Position numbers and translations under genes: made by a program | Notes under the pieces: generated by a model | Seen by the model: only the letters and a program-made list of their open reading frames with translations | Told to the model about the DNA's origin: nothing | Databases searched by the model: none | Assembly (NCBI GenBank): GCA_019454045.1 | Contig: SKCR01033432.1 | Location: 310,001-374,000, forward strand | Direction of reading: 5' to 3' | Length of the DNA: 64,000 nucleotides | DNA from: Zanthoxylum bungeanum | Lineage: Eukaryota; Streptophyta; Magnoliopsida; Sapindales; Rutaceae | Part shown: positions 1 to 12,203 of the stretch, one piece after another | Layout of the letters: every line of letters begins with the position of its first letter | Numbering within the stretch: the stretch's first letter is position 1

Positions 1-672
1 TTATAATTTAATTATATGGACTAAAGGTTATACCGCCTTAATGGCTGATTTTATTTATTTGACATAATGTGACACCACCTATATAGCCGGTCTTTATGTG
101 ACATATGATTACCGCCTATATGGTTGGTTGATGGACAAATAATAACACTTTCTTTATGGTCGGTTAGACTTAATTGAAAATCTGGCTTAGTTAGGATACC
201 GTCTATATGGTCGGTTGGTAGTATCACTGATAATTTCTATATTATAGTAAGAGAGATTTCTAAATTAGAATTAGTAAAGGTGGATACTTTAAATCCCAAT
301 ATTTTATTTTTTATTTTAGGGAAGTGATGAAGCACAATATTCACAAGTTTCATAATTGATTTTCTTTATATTATGGGTAATACTTTGGTTTGTTTATTGA
401 GTCTTAAACTTAATACTTCTTGTTAACTGGCCATTAATAAGATTGATTTAGTAAACTTAAAATAAACTTGACGAAGGGATTTTAGGTTTTAGCCTTAGAT
501 TCAATAGTCCACGATCTCCCTTAAGGATAGATAACCCTTAATAGATTTCCTTATAGGATAGACATATACCTGTCAGACAGGGGTAGCCATTATTGGAACT
601 TGAACTTAATGAATTTAGGTAACTTGGTTAACATAGACATATGATTAATTAGGTTATTTGAGTGTTTGCATC
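1..672 (+). repeat. Relic LTR-like sequence with 'accgcctatatggt' motifs
   Basis: No coding sequence is visible. The first 230 bases carry at least four degenerate copies of a motif such as taccgcctatatggttggt. The Athila LTRs at 9154-10201 and 50270-50500 contain the same motif in the opposite orientation. I therefore read this as the decayed LTR of an Athila relative lying plus-sense. The tract is cut at the window edge on the left and by the solo LTR at 673 on the right, and probably resumes at 4736. The family link is inference from short motifs. Confidence 0.4.
668..672. repeat. Target-site duplication (left) of the 4-kb solo LTR
   Basis: GCATC lies directly before the LTR end and is repeated at 4731-4735 directly after the other end. 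A 5-bp duplication is what Ty3/gypsy integrases leave. Confidence 0.75.
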
Positions 673-2111
673 GGTAACATCCCGCCTAGGTCAGGATGCT
701 ACCGGCAGGAGACAGGCTAAACCCACCTCCATAAGCCTCTGAACCTCACGAAATTTAGACATGATGTATTCGTAACATCATGCAACCTGCCCTGTAGCCA
801 GCATCCACATACAACAAAAACAAAACAATCTCGGCCTCAGGCCTGAACTCAAAGAACAAATGCAAATACATGGCCTTCGGCCAGAACTCAAAATAAACTA
901 TACTATTACATGACTGATACAAATGAAATAAAAATGCAATTGTAAATACACAATAAGGAGTCGTGATGACCCAATTTGACCCAGGACTCAAAATGCTCTT
1001 GACTGCAATTGAGGCGATCCGCTGTCTTCAAAGTCTTCACCGAACTACTACTACTGACCTGCAAAACTACAACTGAAAAGATGTGAATCATATTGACTCA
1101 GTAAGTAAACATACTCATAACTTTAGCGTTCAAAACATATACAAGGTCTAGGTTAAGTTTCTGTATAAACTTGAGTTATATATAAAACCAATTAAGAATA
1201 CTCAAAGTTTGAAATAACCATAACTCTTATCTCTTTTATTTCCTTTCTACTTGCTACTAGTCTTTCTAACTATTGTTTATGCACTTACAATCCCGAAACT
1301 CTTACAACATCTATAACTTTATTCACTAAGGCAAATCTTACCATGTCCTCGCTGCATTACAGAGATACCTTATGCTTATCCACTTACTCGTTTGCTACAC
1401 CAATCTGGTTATTGATTAAACTTATCTTTATTTTATTTCATTGAAATATCATCAAATTGGATTTATAAGCTAATTTTTCTATCAATCATTCATTTTTTGA
1501 CCGTTTTACAAACTATGTACTAGCTCCATCATTAATATACTTCACATGCAGATAACTGAACTTACTTGCATATCTAATCATCACATTATGATACACATAA
1601 GTAATCTAGTGTACTGTAAATCCAACGTTTCATACAATTATATTGAAACTTATTAAGCTTTAATGCTATAAACACATGCATTTATAAATTTCTATTTTCA
1701 ATTAATAATACAATACATGTATATGAATTCAGGTTATCAACACCGCCATCATGCATGTATATAAACTACATACAACTCAAATGATATCTAAAATGTATAA
1801 ACGTAAATATAACTTGTAAACTACTTTTTACTATGGCATGTTATACTATTTAGAATATTCTTTCTAAAACTTTCTTTGAAAAACTGTTTTCTAAATTCTG
1901 TTTGTGAAAACTCTTTACTGGAAGTTTTCTTCTGAAAACTCTTTACTAAAGACTTTACTTGAAAACTGGTTTCTACTTTAAACTTTTGAATCTCTTATAA
2001 AACTAATGTTTCTGAAATCTATTTTCTGAAAACTGTGCTTTGAAAATCTTAGAGTGTATAAAATCTGGAATCTAAAAGCTGAAAATCTGAAATCTGAAAA
2101 CTGTTCTACGT

Positions 2112-2255
2112 CCAGGAAAACGACTCAACTGGACGTCTCTCTGCACCCAGGAAAATGACTCAACTGGGTGTCTCGGAAACTGGTGGTGCCCTACGCCCAG
2201 GAAAACGACTCGACTGAACGTAGAGATCTATGTCTAGGAAAATGACTCAACTGGA
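2112..2255 (+). repeat. Four degenerate ~40-bp repeats inside the solo LTR
   Basis: A core close to aggaaaacgactcaactgg recurs at about 2112, 2147, 2196 and 2233. Each copy is preceded by a variable cgtcc/cacc/cgcc/tgtct stretch. Arrays of this kind often mark regulatory tracts of long gypsy LTRs; no function is shown here. Confidence 0.7.
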
Positions 2256-2553
2256 TATGATCATCTCTAGAGTCCAGGTACACGAACCTAAGCCGTCGTC
2301 CTGACTCTCTACATGTGCACATGTCTCTGAATCCGTCAATTCCAACTGCATCTCAAGTTACATACTAGGGTGAGGTTTTACCTCATGCCCCGAAAACACG
2401 AAACTGCAAATAAACTTTTAAAAACTTAAATCAAATCCCAAACTGTAAAGAACATCTTGTCAAAACATTTGAAAACTAGTCTTTGTAACACTTTGAAATT
2501 TAAAACACTTTTAGCTTTAACTTAACTTCTGAAAACCATAGCAAATGCATAAT

Positions 2554-2591
<38 letters not shown>

Positions 2592-3025
2592 CATGCAAAC
2601 TCTATGCTCTCACAAACTATCTTGACAGTCATACTTATTTATATGCTTACATGTATACAAACCAACATGCTCGAGATCTCATTTACATATGTTCTTATGC
2701 ACAATACTCTGTTCACTTTAAACCTACATCAAGATACTTTTTCACAAAACAAATACCTACCATATACTAACTTACTTATTTCTCCATGTATACTTGCCCG
2801 CTTTTGTACTTATGTGCTTACTTTTTGATAATTTATCATTCTTAAACTTTGATCTCATTCCCTAGGGTGTAGATTTCTACATCCCCCATACCTAAGTCTC
2901 AATATATATATTTATATTCATAAACATAATATCATTCATATGCTCTATCTATTTATATAAATACATATACTGGTTTATATCTAGATATGTGTCTCATTAT
3001 TTCTATATACTCATGCTTGTCTTTA

Positions 3026-3027
<2 letters not shown>

Positions 3028-3062
<35 letters not shown>
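3028..3062. repeat. TA dinucleotide microsatellite
   Basis: An uninterrupted run of TA repeats of about 35 bp. A second run lies at about 2555-2585 and a shorter one at 10941-10962. These are simple repeats inside retroelement sequence. Confidence 0.95.
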
Positions 3063-3069
<7 letters not shown>

Positions 3070-4730
3070 CTTGTAGCCGCTTGTCTACATCTACATAAGT
3101 AAACTGATACAGTTACTCCATTCTTTTATGTTCCTCTCTATATGCATACAGGTTTCATACTTATAGATATATACAACTTTGTTATATTACTGATTTCGAG
3201 TAACACTAAACTTCTTAAGTAATCAAAGCATGAGTTACTTAACTGGCTAAGCGAATGCCCGCGATCCAGGTACGATCTGTCAAGCAAGTAACAATGCAAG
3301 GTTAGTACCGCTATTTACGGAACTTTCTACTCATCTACAATAAACTACGGACTTTCTCGAAATACTCAAATCCTCACCGACTCTACGATTTAAGTTTCAT
3401 TACTCTAATATGTCTTTCTATACTATTTTGAACTGACTAGATACCTCACATTCTCATTTTACGCGTTTGGGACAAAACTTACGGAAAAATTTCCGCAAAC
3501 GCTACGGAAGGGTCTCGAACCCTCCGAACTAATCCGGAAATACTCAATTACCCTCGAAATGCCATATTTACATCATAATTATGTTTACGATCATCTACGC
3601 TCAATCGCGCGAGAAACTCCGTTTTACCGGAATCTTGCTAATTCTATCGGATCGATCATATCTCATCTGATTCTCCCTGGATTCTACCATATTTATCGTT
3701 TTAACATATTAAAACACATCCAATTCACTTCAAGCTAATTCGCTAAACTACGGAACTACTAGAAGCATCCGAATAAAAAGCTACAAACTTTAAAATGACG
3801 AATTCTAAACGGAGAGTCGTAACGAAATTCCGAGGCCATATTTAGACTCCCAACGACCATACGAACGCACTGGTGCGATCGGAATTCCAATCAGAGCTAC
3901 TGTTCAACATGGGTTTACTGTTCATGTGTGTTTTTCTCCTCGTTTCGCGTGCTTTCGGCTGCTGTTCGGTGAAATCGATCCCGTTTCCTTGTAGTACTCA
4001 TCGAGAGCATCGATTTGATAGGCGGCTCAGGCCGTGAAATGGACCGATGAGCCGGATCCGGATGACCCACTTCCGCACATTTCTTCTCCATTTTCGCCGT
4101 TCGCCGGCGCTCTCTGGTCAGCCGCCGGCCGTCAGGGCCTGGGGGAGAGGTCAGCGCACCGGCCGGCATCAGGCCGCCAGACGGGGGTGGCCGAATGGTC
4201 GCCGGCTAGGGTCTTCTTTCCCCCCTCCCCCTTCGCACATTTCTGTCTCTCGTATCTCTCTTTCTTTTTTTTTTTTTTCTTTTGTTTTTCTTTTGTTTTC
4301 TGTCTAAGCTAATAATAATTAACAATAATAAAAACAAATATCTCATAACCCAAATTACAAAAATACCCACACCACCAAGGGTAATTTCGGAAATCATCGC
4401 TTTTGAAGCCCTTCTAGCGCGATTATCGAAAAGTATTCAACACGAAAGTTGTTCGGCTCGAAAAAAAAGAGTCCGACGGTTCAAGAATCAACTCAATCGG
4501 AGTTCGTTTGCTAATTTTGTGGTCAAAACAGTAAACTTTACGCGTTTTACGAAAATCGCGTAACTAACTTTTGACCCCTCACGTTTTCCAACGGGACGAA
4601 TATTCATAATATATTACTCTAACCCTTATAACATCAATTGAACTCTTATTCTTCATTATCATCATGATCCGAAACTATAAAAACAGTCCGGGAATCTTCT
4701 AAAACAGTCTCGAAAATCTGGGATGTTACA

Positions 4731-5406
4731 GCATCTGACCATCGACAGAGGCTTTTGCATATTTTCGTGTTCCAGGTTAGCAAACTAATTTATTACACAT
4801 ATATAAGAAAATCAATTCAACATTAAAATAATATTGTGTGGAATCACAACCCTAGATGTTTGTGTCTTTTGTTTATTTTCCTTTGTATTTTCTTTTTGTG
4901 TCTTTATTTAATTATTTAGTAAATCAACATTCAACCAACCAATCAAGCAATCATTCTCTTCTCCCTTAATTAGATACCTATAAATAAATAGTATCAATAA
5001 TTAATAACAAAGTAGGAATTAAGTCCTCGTGTGATCGATATTTTTGTACTACTTGAACGATACGTGCGTTTGCATTATACGTGTGTGATCACGCTAGTCA
5101 AGGACTAATCTAAACGACACGTTATACAACAGGGAAGATTTTAATGAGTTACTATAAAATCAAACGGGTTAGCTTATGCTCTACGACAACAGATTTTACT
5201 CTACATCAATAAATAATTGAAAGATTTTGATAAATATCCCAAAAGGAAACAACTCTACGAGGAGAAAATTATTTTATTAATCAAAGTCTACCCAAACATG
5301 TAACATAAGCTCTATATTCATTGGAGGCAAATCTAATGGCCTAAATAACTCAAATGTAGAAATAGAATCCAAATCAAACAAATATAGAAAGATTTTAATA
5401 ATATAC
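4731..5406. other. Right TSD plus unassigned AT-rich sequence
   Basis: 4731-4735 is the right copy of the GCATC target duplication. The remainder is AT-rich DNA that would join 1-672 if the solo LTR were removed. No open frame, RNA gene or recognised repeat end is visible. It is probably more of the relic LTR that starts the window. Confidence 0.4.
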
Positions 5407-7586
5407 TGTAGGAATCGTTATCGCGAACTCTTCACGCTTCTCACGCAGCAGAATTTACATCTAGATCCCAAGATCGACCTTAAAAAATTTTCTTCCCTTC
5501 TCTTCTTAATCCTAAATATTTCCTCCAAAAATTCAGCTTCAGAACAACCCCGAAGTTGGCCGTACATGTGCGCACACTCAGTGCTTCAACTTTGCAAGAT
5601 GAAGTCTAGCATGAGACGTCCAGTGACTCTTCGGCTTCCATCAGCCATGGAAATTTAGCTTTGGCAATTGCCAATCCATTGTGACAATGATTTGGAGAAT
5701 CCAAGGTCCACCATGTGATTCACAAGCCACTTCGTGATGGCACTTTGCAATGCACGTTGATTTTGATAATACATGCACGTTTATGGTCCAATTCGCGCCT
5801 TTGATATTGATTTCTTGCCTTTGTTGCTGCTTCATCAAGACGTGCCCTTCATGATCGTCATGCATGCGATTTGTTTTGTCGCTATTATTGCATGCAACGG
5901 TGACTTCTTGATCATGCGTGAATGATTTTGTTTCATAATTTTTTATTATTTGGGATCAAGTCTACAACTCATTCTTCCGTACTATGATTCATCACCAATA
6001 AATTTAACTGTGGATTCTCTCATAATTTTCTAATCTCTAAAATCTTTAGAGAAAAATATTATCACATAATTTTCTCATTTCTTTCTTACACCTTTGGAAG
6101 AAGATGAAGAACTTGAGAGATGGTTAGGGTTTGTAAAAATGATTAGCTCATAAAAAATAAAACAAGCTTTTCTTTTTATATGATAGGGTTTAGATTAGGT
6201 TAATTGTAATTAAAATTACAAAACTAACCCCTAGCAAGCTTGCAATTTTCGGCCATCCCTTGTTAACAATAAAATTTCAATTTAATTATTTAATGAAAAA
6301 CACATTAAACATCCATCATTAAACTTGTAACTTAAAATTTTGAAATAATCTGTGTTGAAATTCAATTTCAAAAATCATTATTTTCGAAATTTTATTTTAA
6401 ATTATCAAATATAATTTAATGATTACAAATTTTAAATCTTTAAATGCAAAACTCATAATCATGAATTTTGAAAACTTTATATTAAACTTTCAAGTGACTT
6501 TAATTATTAATCATATTAATAATTTTGGCATAATAAATTATTATGCATGTGAGTTCATAATTGGACTATCCAAGTATTACATGATTTGCTATAGCATATC
6601 GAGTTAGAACATAGACCAAATGAACCCGCAGCTCTGATCTGCAATAATCTCGAAATATTAATTAAAACTCTTTAATTTAAAATTTCGAATTATTATCATT
6701 AGGTTATTTCACTAAAAACCTAAAGTTTCACTCGCATCATTTTAGATTTTACATAAACAGATCCACGTCAGCGTCCACCGATATAATTACTGTATATAGA
6801 TTGACCATCCACATGTATCTCGTAATTACAGCAGGGTTATAATGTCTGTTATACCCCTCTAATTATTTTGTGTCATAAATATCTTTGATTCTCTAATGAA
6901 CAATTTATTCATAACTATTATGAATTTTTTTTTCTATTCGTAATAGAAAGATTCGAGCACTCTAACTGTTCAAGTACGAATCAACCCTTAATGACGATAA
7001 TCCTCTACTTCTAGTAGGAATAAGTGGAAGCCACACATCAAACTATGTCCCCAAAGTATGTAGCTATTGGTTGGAATTTCTTGACCTACCTCACCTTTTT
7101 AAATCAACTGAGCCTGCCATACAGAAGTTCATAGTATGCTCAAGATTCAAATCAACCCATATATGATCATTTATGAGACTGATATGACATTCTTTATTGA
7201 ACATGAATTAAAAGAAATTCATTTGTCTTGGTTCAGCCTTATATGATCGCATCATATAAAGTGCCTTCATTCACATGTCACCACATGAACGAACTCGGAT
7301 CAAAGTCATACAATATGGAATGGACCATAGTAGTAGGTAAACCACAAACAAAGTGCTCGTCTTCGTTTGCTCTTTACGGGATATTTCGGATTACTAATTT
7401 CAGACTTAAATCCTCTTTTGTATAACATTTATACACTAAGTCTAAAAGTACTTTTAGTATCATACATGACAATTTATAATATGCAACTTTAAAAATAACA
7501 CTTGATTAATGAATAAATGCATCATTCATAAATAAAATAAATTTCGTTTACATATTATATCACACTATATGGCATATATCCCAACA
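5407..7586 (-). repeat. Copia LTR (3' LTR of a decayed minus-strand element)
   Basis: Read on the minus strand, this begins TGTTGGGATATATGCCATAT at 7586, directly after a purine tract. It appears to end ...GATTCCTACA at 5407, giving about 2.18 kb. The 7586 boundary is well supported by the polypurine tract next to it and TG at the start. The 5407 boundary rests only on a plausible CA end and could be wrong. It contains no real coding sequence. Confidence 0.5.
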
Positions 7587-7604
7587 ATCTCCTACTTTCA
7601 CTTG
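7587..7604 (-). other. Polypurine tract of the left Copia
   Basis: The minus strand reads caagtgaaagtaggagat immediately before the TGTTGGG LTR start. This is the usual site for plus-strand DNA priming in Copia elements. Confidence 0.65.
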
Positions 7605-8640
7605 AGCAAATGAGACATGTCACGTAATACTAGACCCTATTGTAAACGGATCAGCCATATTCTATGATGATGCAATCTGCACTATCTCCTTAATGAGATC
7701 ACATTTCCTCTATATTTACTGCTCTCTCTTGTGGCTTCTTGATTGTTTATAATTCACCACTATACCATTACACCATTATTATCGTAATAAAGTGTGAATG
7801 GTTTATCCATATCAGGAATAACTTCCAGATCTCCTAAGAATTTTCGGAGTCAGATTGTTTCTTTATGTACTTCATACGCTGTTACACACTCAGCCTTCAT
7901 GGGGAGGTCAGCAATGCAAGATTGTTTTATACTCCTACATCCTATGACTCCACCATTTAGGGTTAATACTGATTAAGATGTAGATTTCTCGGAATCTACA
8001 TCTATCTAAAAATCAGTATCTATATATCCTCTAAGGATCATATTCTCTTAAGAATATACAAGTATATAGTTTCTCATTTTCTTATGATATTAAGAATATG
8101 CTTTACAGTCACCCACTGATCTAATCCTTGGTTAAACTGAAATGTACTAACTTCTCCTATTATATAACAGATGTCCGGACTCGTGCATAGCATAACATAC
8201 ATGAGACTTCCAACTGCAGAGACATATAAGATGTGTCTCATCTTCTCAATGACTTGAGGTGCCTTATGAAACTATTCATTCAACAAGGAAATTCCATGTC
8301 GAAAAGGTGAATTACCTTTCTTGGAATTCTGCATCTAGAACCTCACAATAGTCTTGTCGATATATGATACCGAGATATAGTTAACAATCGTCTCTTGTGA
8401 TCTTGAATAATCTAGATCTCAAGTACACAACTCGCTTCTTTTAAATGTTTCATTTGGTATTGTTTAGTTAGCCAGGATTTTACATATGATAATATTTTTA
8501 CATCATTCCTAATTAATAAAATATCATTTTATCATCAATGATCCGTTTGTATATGCAAAGTTTATCGACGTTATGTTCAAATTCATAAGAATTTATCATC
8601 ATTGTAAGAGCAAAATGGGATTTAATGTTATACATATGAT
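7605..8640 (-). pseudogene. Decayed Copia RNase H / reverse transcriptase end
   Basis: No long frame survives, but minus-strand translation around 8160-8215 gives a peptide close to MYVMLCTSPDIC. This matches the conserved MYAMLCTRPDI block between RT and RNase H of Copia polyproteins. The order LTR, PPT, RNase H end, RT fits the 3' end of a minus-strand Copia whose 5' part is missing. Frameshifts and stops are frequent, so it is an old copy. The right breakpoint near 8640 is where recognisable Copia sequence stops; what follows is unrelated. Confidence 0.55.
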
Positions 8641-9148
8641 GTGGACGACCACGACAATATTGAACTCGCAGCCTGTAGAGAGTACGGATAGCCCTATGAG
8701 GGGACTAACTAGAGAATAAAGGAGTCACCATCTAGTATGAAACACTAAGAATGATTTAATGCCGCATTATTTCCTCTGCTTTCTGATTTTGACTAACTAA
8801 CCCATTATCTGTGCTCTTTCTATCCTCCTCAAATTGAAAAAGCCTGGTGGAGACCACCATTATTGCTCTTCCTGAGCCTGTGCGATTATCATTTCAAAAG
8901 AATGGCCTGTGTCCACTACTTCTAGGTACCAACCAGCGCCGCTGGCACTTGGCAAGCGAGTGTTCTTATGGCCCACAGAGTTCATATTTTACCTCCGCCT
9001 TCCATGTTTTTCGATTTTAAGATTGAGGGGAGGACCGTATGGTAGCACTGAATCGCCGCCTCGCTAATGACTTCTTGGCTGAGGGTGAAACCATCAGTGG
9101 GTCCACTTTTCCCTACTCGGGTCCTTATTTTTATTCGATCCCCTTTTG
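8641..9148. other. Unassigned sequence left of the Athila insertion
   Basis: About 500 bp of moderately GC-rich DNA, which continues at 51229 once the Athila element is removed. Plus-strand translation of 8900-9060 gives short proline- and leucine-rich stretches interrupted by stops. It may be a broken gene or retroelement gag-like segment, but I recognise no family. Confidence 0.3.
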
Positions 9149-9153
9149 ACTAC
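9149..9153. repeat. Target-site duplication (left) of the Athila element
   Basis: ACTAC immediately precedes the LTR end at 9154 and recurs at 51224-51228 immediately after the other LTR, 42 kb away. This ties the two distant LTRs to one insertion. Confidence 0.85.
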
Positions 9154-10201
9154 TGCACGCTCATAAAATGGTCTTTTACTCCTAAGTATCAGAGTATTGA
9201 AGTAACAAAATAACCCGATAAGTCCGGGGGTGATCTACAGGGAATAAATTTAGCAAAATAGAATGATAAATAGAGCGAAAAGAAAAAGGTTTGATTTTTG
9301 GAAGTTGTTGGAAACTTTTAAGTGAAAATGCAATAATAAAATGAAACCATCTATAAAGGCGGTGATAGCGTATAAAACCAGCCATAAAGACGGTGATATC
9401 GTTTGTCTATAACAAGTCCAGTTAGGTACTCAATTATGCTAAAATCGTATAAAACCAGACATATAGACGACAGAAAGCTATAACCAGCCATATAGGCGTT
9501 AACCAATTTTGTTAATAATAAATCCATATCTAAATCAAGTTTTAATCATTAGATTATAATTATTTATTATAATTTAAGCGAGATTGATCTAAGTTTTTAA
9601 TTATAAAAGCTTCACCCTTTACCTCAGAAAAAAGAAACTAGCTACTAAGTTTGTAATTAAAAATACTCATAATTTTATTACTTAAAGAAAAATATATTAA
9701 AGAAAGCTTTAAATAAATAAACACACAAGGAACTCTTTTCAAAAGTCTATAGAGAAATCGGAAAGAAAACATGAAAATTTCTTTTGCCAGAAGCTTTAAT
9801 TTATAGGCAAAATTTTGTTCACTCGTCGTGACGCAGGTGCCAATTTTGTACATGTGTCGAAAGGTTAGGGCATCACGACGCTAAAGTTCTGGGTGTTGTG
9901 TCACAAAAAGCGGTTCTTGTGGTGTCTTTGTCTTAATGGGTGCGTCGCGATACTAAGTCCTTGAGCGTCACGATGAGCATGCTGAAATTTCATTTTTTCC
10001 CTTTTCCAAGTCTGGTTTTTCCTATCGAGCTTTCAAGCAGTATTTTACCTACCAAATAATAAAAATACATAATAAAAATATACGAAACATTCTTTAAAAT
10101 TATTATTTCACAGACGTGCTAAATTAAGAGGATTAGTGAAACTACAAGTGTAAAATGATTGATTTTGCGTATAATAAATATGCACATTTTAGTGTTCATC
10201 A
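9154..10201 (-). repeat. Athila 3' LTR
   Basis: This 1048-bp LTR reads TGATGAACACTAAAATGTGC at its sense start (10201) and ends ...GAGCGTGCA at 9154. It aligns with the right-hand LTR but lacks about 200 bp that the other copy has between roughly 50150 and 50380. Both carry degenerate repeats of aaaccagccataaaggcgg. Confidence 0.85.
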
Positions 10202-10215
10202 CACCCCCAACCAGC
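10202..10215 (-). other. Athila polypurine tract
   Basis: The minus strand reads gctggttgggggtg directly before the LTR start TGATGAAC. This purine-rich stretch is the expected plus-strand primer site. Confidence 0.7.
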
Positions 10216-11547
10216 TTATTACTAGTCCCTAGTAATTCAAGAGAAAACTGAAAAATTCTCATATAAGTTAATAATTGTTTTCTTTCTTTCTAAAGGATCA
10301 AATATATAAATTCTGATGTTCTTTTTACTATTCTTCCATACACTTATACAATAAGGTATTAATTAATTGATTGGTCCCACAATATTCACAGGTATTTATT
10401 GAAAGAGAGTAATATTTTTATCTTAAAATTATATTAGAATTCGGACCTATTGGCAATGAAAGTTTATTTACAAATACATCTTCAATCCTTATATCGAGCT
10501 TTGGGCCAATGACTCCCAAACCAGTTGGTTTTAGGGCAATAAGTGTTAAGACACCCCTACGGACTTAATTCCTCGGATCTCATATATATATATATTTTTT
10601 TAAAAGGTGAACCATTGTAAAGAGTTTTGGGCCAGTGACTCCTAAACTAGTTGGCCTTAGGGCACTAAGTGTTAAGACAACCAAACAAACTTAATTACTC
10701 GAGTTAAAAAGGCTACAAAAATGAACTTATTCAAACTCCAAAATTTTTTTAATTTTTTCTTAACAAGCTTTACTGTTTTACTTGAACAATCACTACTTGC
10801 TGAGGCAAGATGTCCGGTTACTGAGTAAAATCTTTATTATATTTTTTTATTAAACTAAATCAAGTTCTATCATTTTACGCGAACAATCAATGCCTGCTGA
10901 GGCAAGATATCCGGTTACTAAGTAAAAGCATGATTAGTTATATATATATATATATATATATATTCACTGCCTTTTGGTGTTACCTCCAACAAACTAAAGA
11001 ACTGAATATTACAAAATTTTCACTTACTACTCATGAGCATATATTACTATGTCGTTGATAATATCTATCAAATGAGCATAAAAAGATCAAATTTAATGAA
11101 TATTATGGAGAATTCATAAATTTAAATGATTCAAAATTAAAGGAACAACAAATAAATTCTTATGCATTATTTTGAAATACGTCTCAAGAGCGAAAGTTCA
11201 TTACACAGCCACCTCCGAACAACAATTCCACTTGGTTTAGAAAACAATTTGTTTTTAGAGTGTGTGTGTATATATGGATATATATTCTTACACAAAAAAT
11301 TATCGACAAAGTAAAAATAAATTTTTTTGAATAAAAATCGCGACGAAAAATGAAAATTATCTTATAAACTATCATCTCCCCAAACCAAAATGAGACATTG
11401 TCCCCAATATTTAAAAAAAAAATAGAAGTGGAGTTTAGAAGATATCTCCTGGTTAGTGTGGAATTGACAATTGCATCTACGACTAATGATTACAGATTAA
11501 TATCCAAATTTACTCTGCATTTTTTGCCATATCGTTACCAAACCAAT
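10216..11547 (-). other. Athila 3' untranslated region with two local duplications
   Basis: About 1.3 kb without a credible gene between the LOG-like pseudogene and the PPT. Two tandem duplications are visible. One is a unit around 10499-10570 repeated at about 10622-10690, with the core actcc(c/t)aaac(c/t)agttgg. The other is a unit at about 10765-10830 repeated at 10868-10930, with the core gctgaggcaagat(g/a)tccgg. A TA microsatellite lies at 10941-10962. Long non-coding 3' regions are common in Athila. Confidence 0.6.
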
Positions 11548-12141
11548 TCATTTGGAAAGGATATGGTCGATTTTTGGTTCATAAGTTAAGAGTTGGTCAA
11601 TTAAATCATCAGCTTTTCTTGCAGTTAGGAAGATATCTCTTACTGGTTTTGAAATAAACCCATTTCTTTTGGCATCTTCAAAAAATACAAAAATAAAATT
11701 GAAAAATCCATTAACATTAAATATCCCAATGAGATTTTGGTAAATATTCAAGTTTTCCCATGACGCAACTGTGAATATTTCTTCCATCGTGCCCAGCTCA
11801 CATAGTAAAGCAATAAAAGTGTTAGAATGATTGATCATTTCAGTGAGTCTTTCAGATATACCTGGGACAATGTATTATTTTCCATTTGATTTTCCAATGA
11901 TATTATCATTTGTCAAGGGTTTTGGAATAATCCCCAAAACCTGACTGTCACATTCTTATACAACCATTGAAATACATCCCATCAATCCAATATTACCATT
12001 GCCATATGCTAAGTGCATGTTTTTATTTACCATAACTCTATCCAATTCTTTTGCAGACTCAACAAATTCTGGTTTAGTTCCAGAGCTATTTCCATAAAAT
12101 AAACAGATATTAGTGACTCGTCATTTTGAAGTTGTCTCCAT
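11548..12141 (-). pseudogene. Intronless LOG-family pseudogene (cytokinin-activating enzyme) carried by the Athila element
   Basis: A single minus-strand frame runs from ATG at 12141 to a stop at 11548, about 197 codons, close to the 200-220 residues usual for LOG proteins. Internal stops sit at 12121-12123, 11956-11958 and 11875-11877; there is no frameshift. Blocks in LOG order: NICLFYGNSSG (family FCGSS), HLAYGNGNIGLMG (family YGGGSIGLMG), VLGIIPKPL (family GVIPKTL), TFIALLCELGTMEE (family FIALPGGYGTLEE), then GIFNVNGFF and NGFISKPVR near the C-terminus. LOG enzymes release free cytokinin bases from riboside monophosphates in the cytosol. The GTxxE part of the catalytic motif remains, but PGGY has become CEL. 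Plant LOG genes normally have several introns; none is present. The frame lies between integrase and the 3' LTR in retroelement sense, suggesting capture. Family call firm; enzymatic activity not expected. Confidence 0.82.
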
Positions 12142-12191
12142 TTGTGCTATGTCTCTTAGCTAGATATATTGAAGAGAGATAAATGATGAGC

Positions 12192-12203
12192 TGAATTTAT
12201 AGA
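12192..12203 (-). promoter_or_regulatory. TATA-like box upstream of the LOG-like frame
   Basis: The minus strand reads CTATAAATTCAG about 50-60 bases before the ATG at 12141. It is followed by a pyrimidine-rich stretch (tttatctctcttcaat) that could hold a transcription start. The spacing suits a plant core promoter with a very short leader. In an AT-rich element the match could be chance, so this is suggestive only. Confidence 0.4.

Larger units (their letters stand above)
673..4730 (-). mobile_element. Solo LTR, Tekay/Del-like Ty3-gypsy
   Basis: On the minus strand this 4058-bp unit begins TGTAACATCCCAGATTTTCG at 4730 and ends GGGATGTTACC at 673; the terminal CA has become CC. The 5-bp repeat GCATC flanks it on both sides. 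TGTAACATCCC starts and very long LTRs are typical of the Tekay/Del chromovirus lineage. No internal domain, PBS or coding sequence adjoins either end, so it is a solo LTR left by LTR-LTR recombination. Inside it are four copies of a ccaggaaaacgactcaactg motif at 2112-2255, TA microsatellites near 2555-2585 and 3028-3062, and a GC-rich stretch at 4020-4240. The open frames at 3915-4563 lie in this LTR and look fortuitous. Confidence 0.75.

Noticed and set aside
3028..3062. TA repeats considered as satellite or replication-origin-like element
   Set aside because: They are simple microsatellites inside an LTR with no higher-order repeat.
4034..4563. Overlapping open frames in the GC-rich part of the solo LTR, considered as a small gene
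   Set aside because: They are low-complexity (runs of S/F and R), lie inside a well-delimited LTR with TSD, and are mutually overlapping on both strands.
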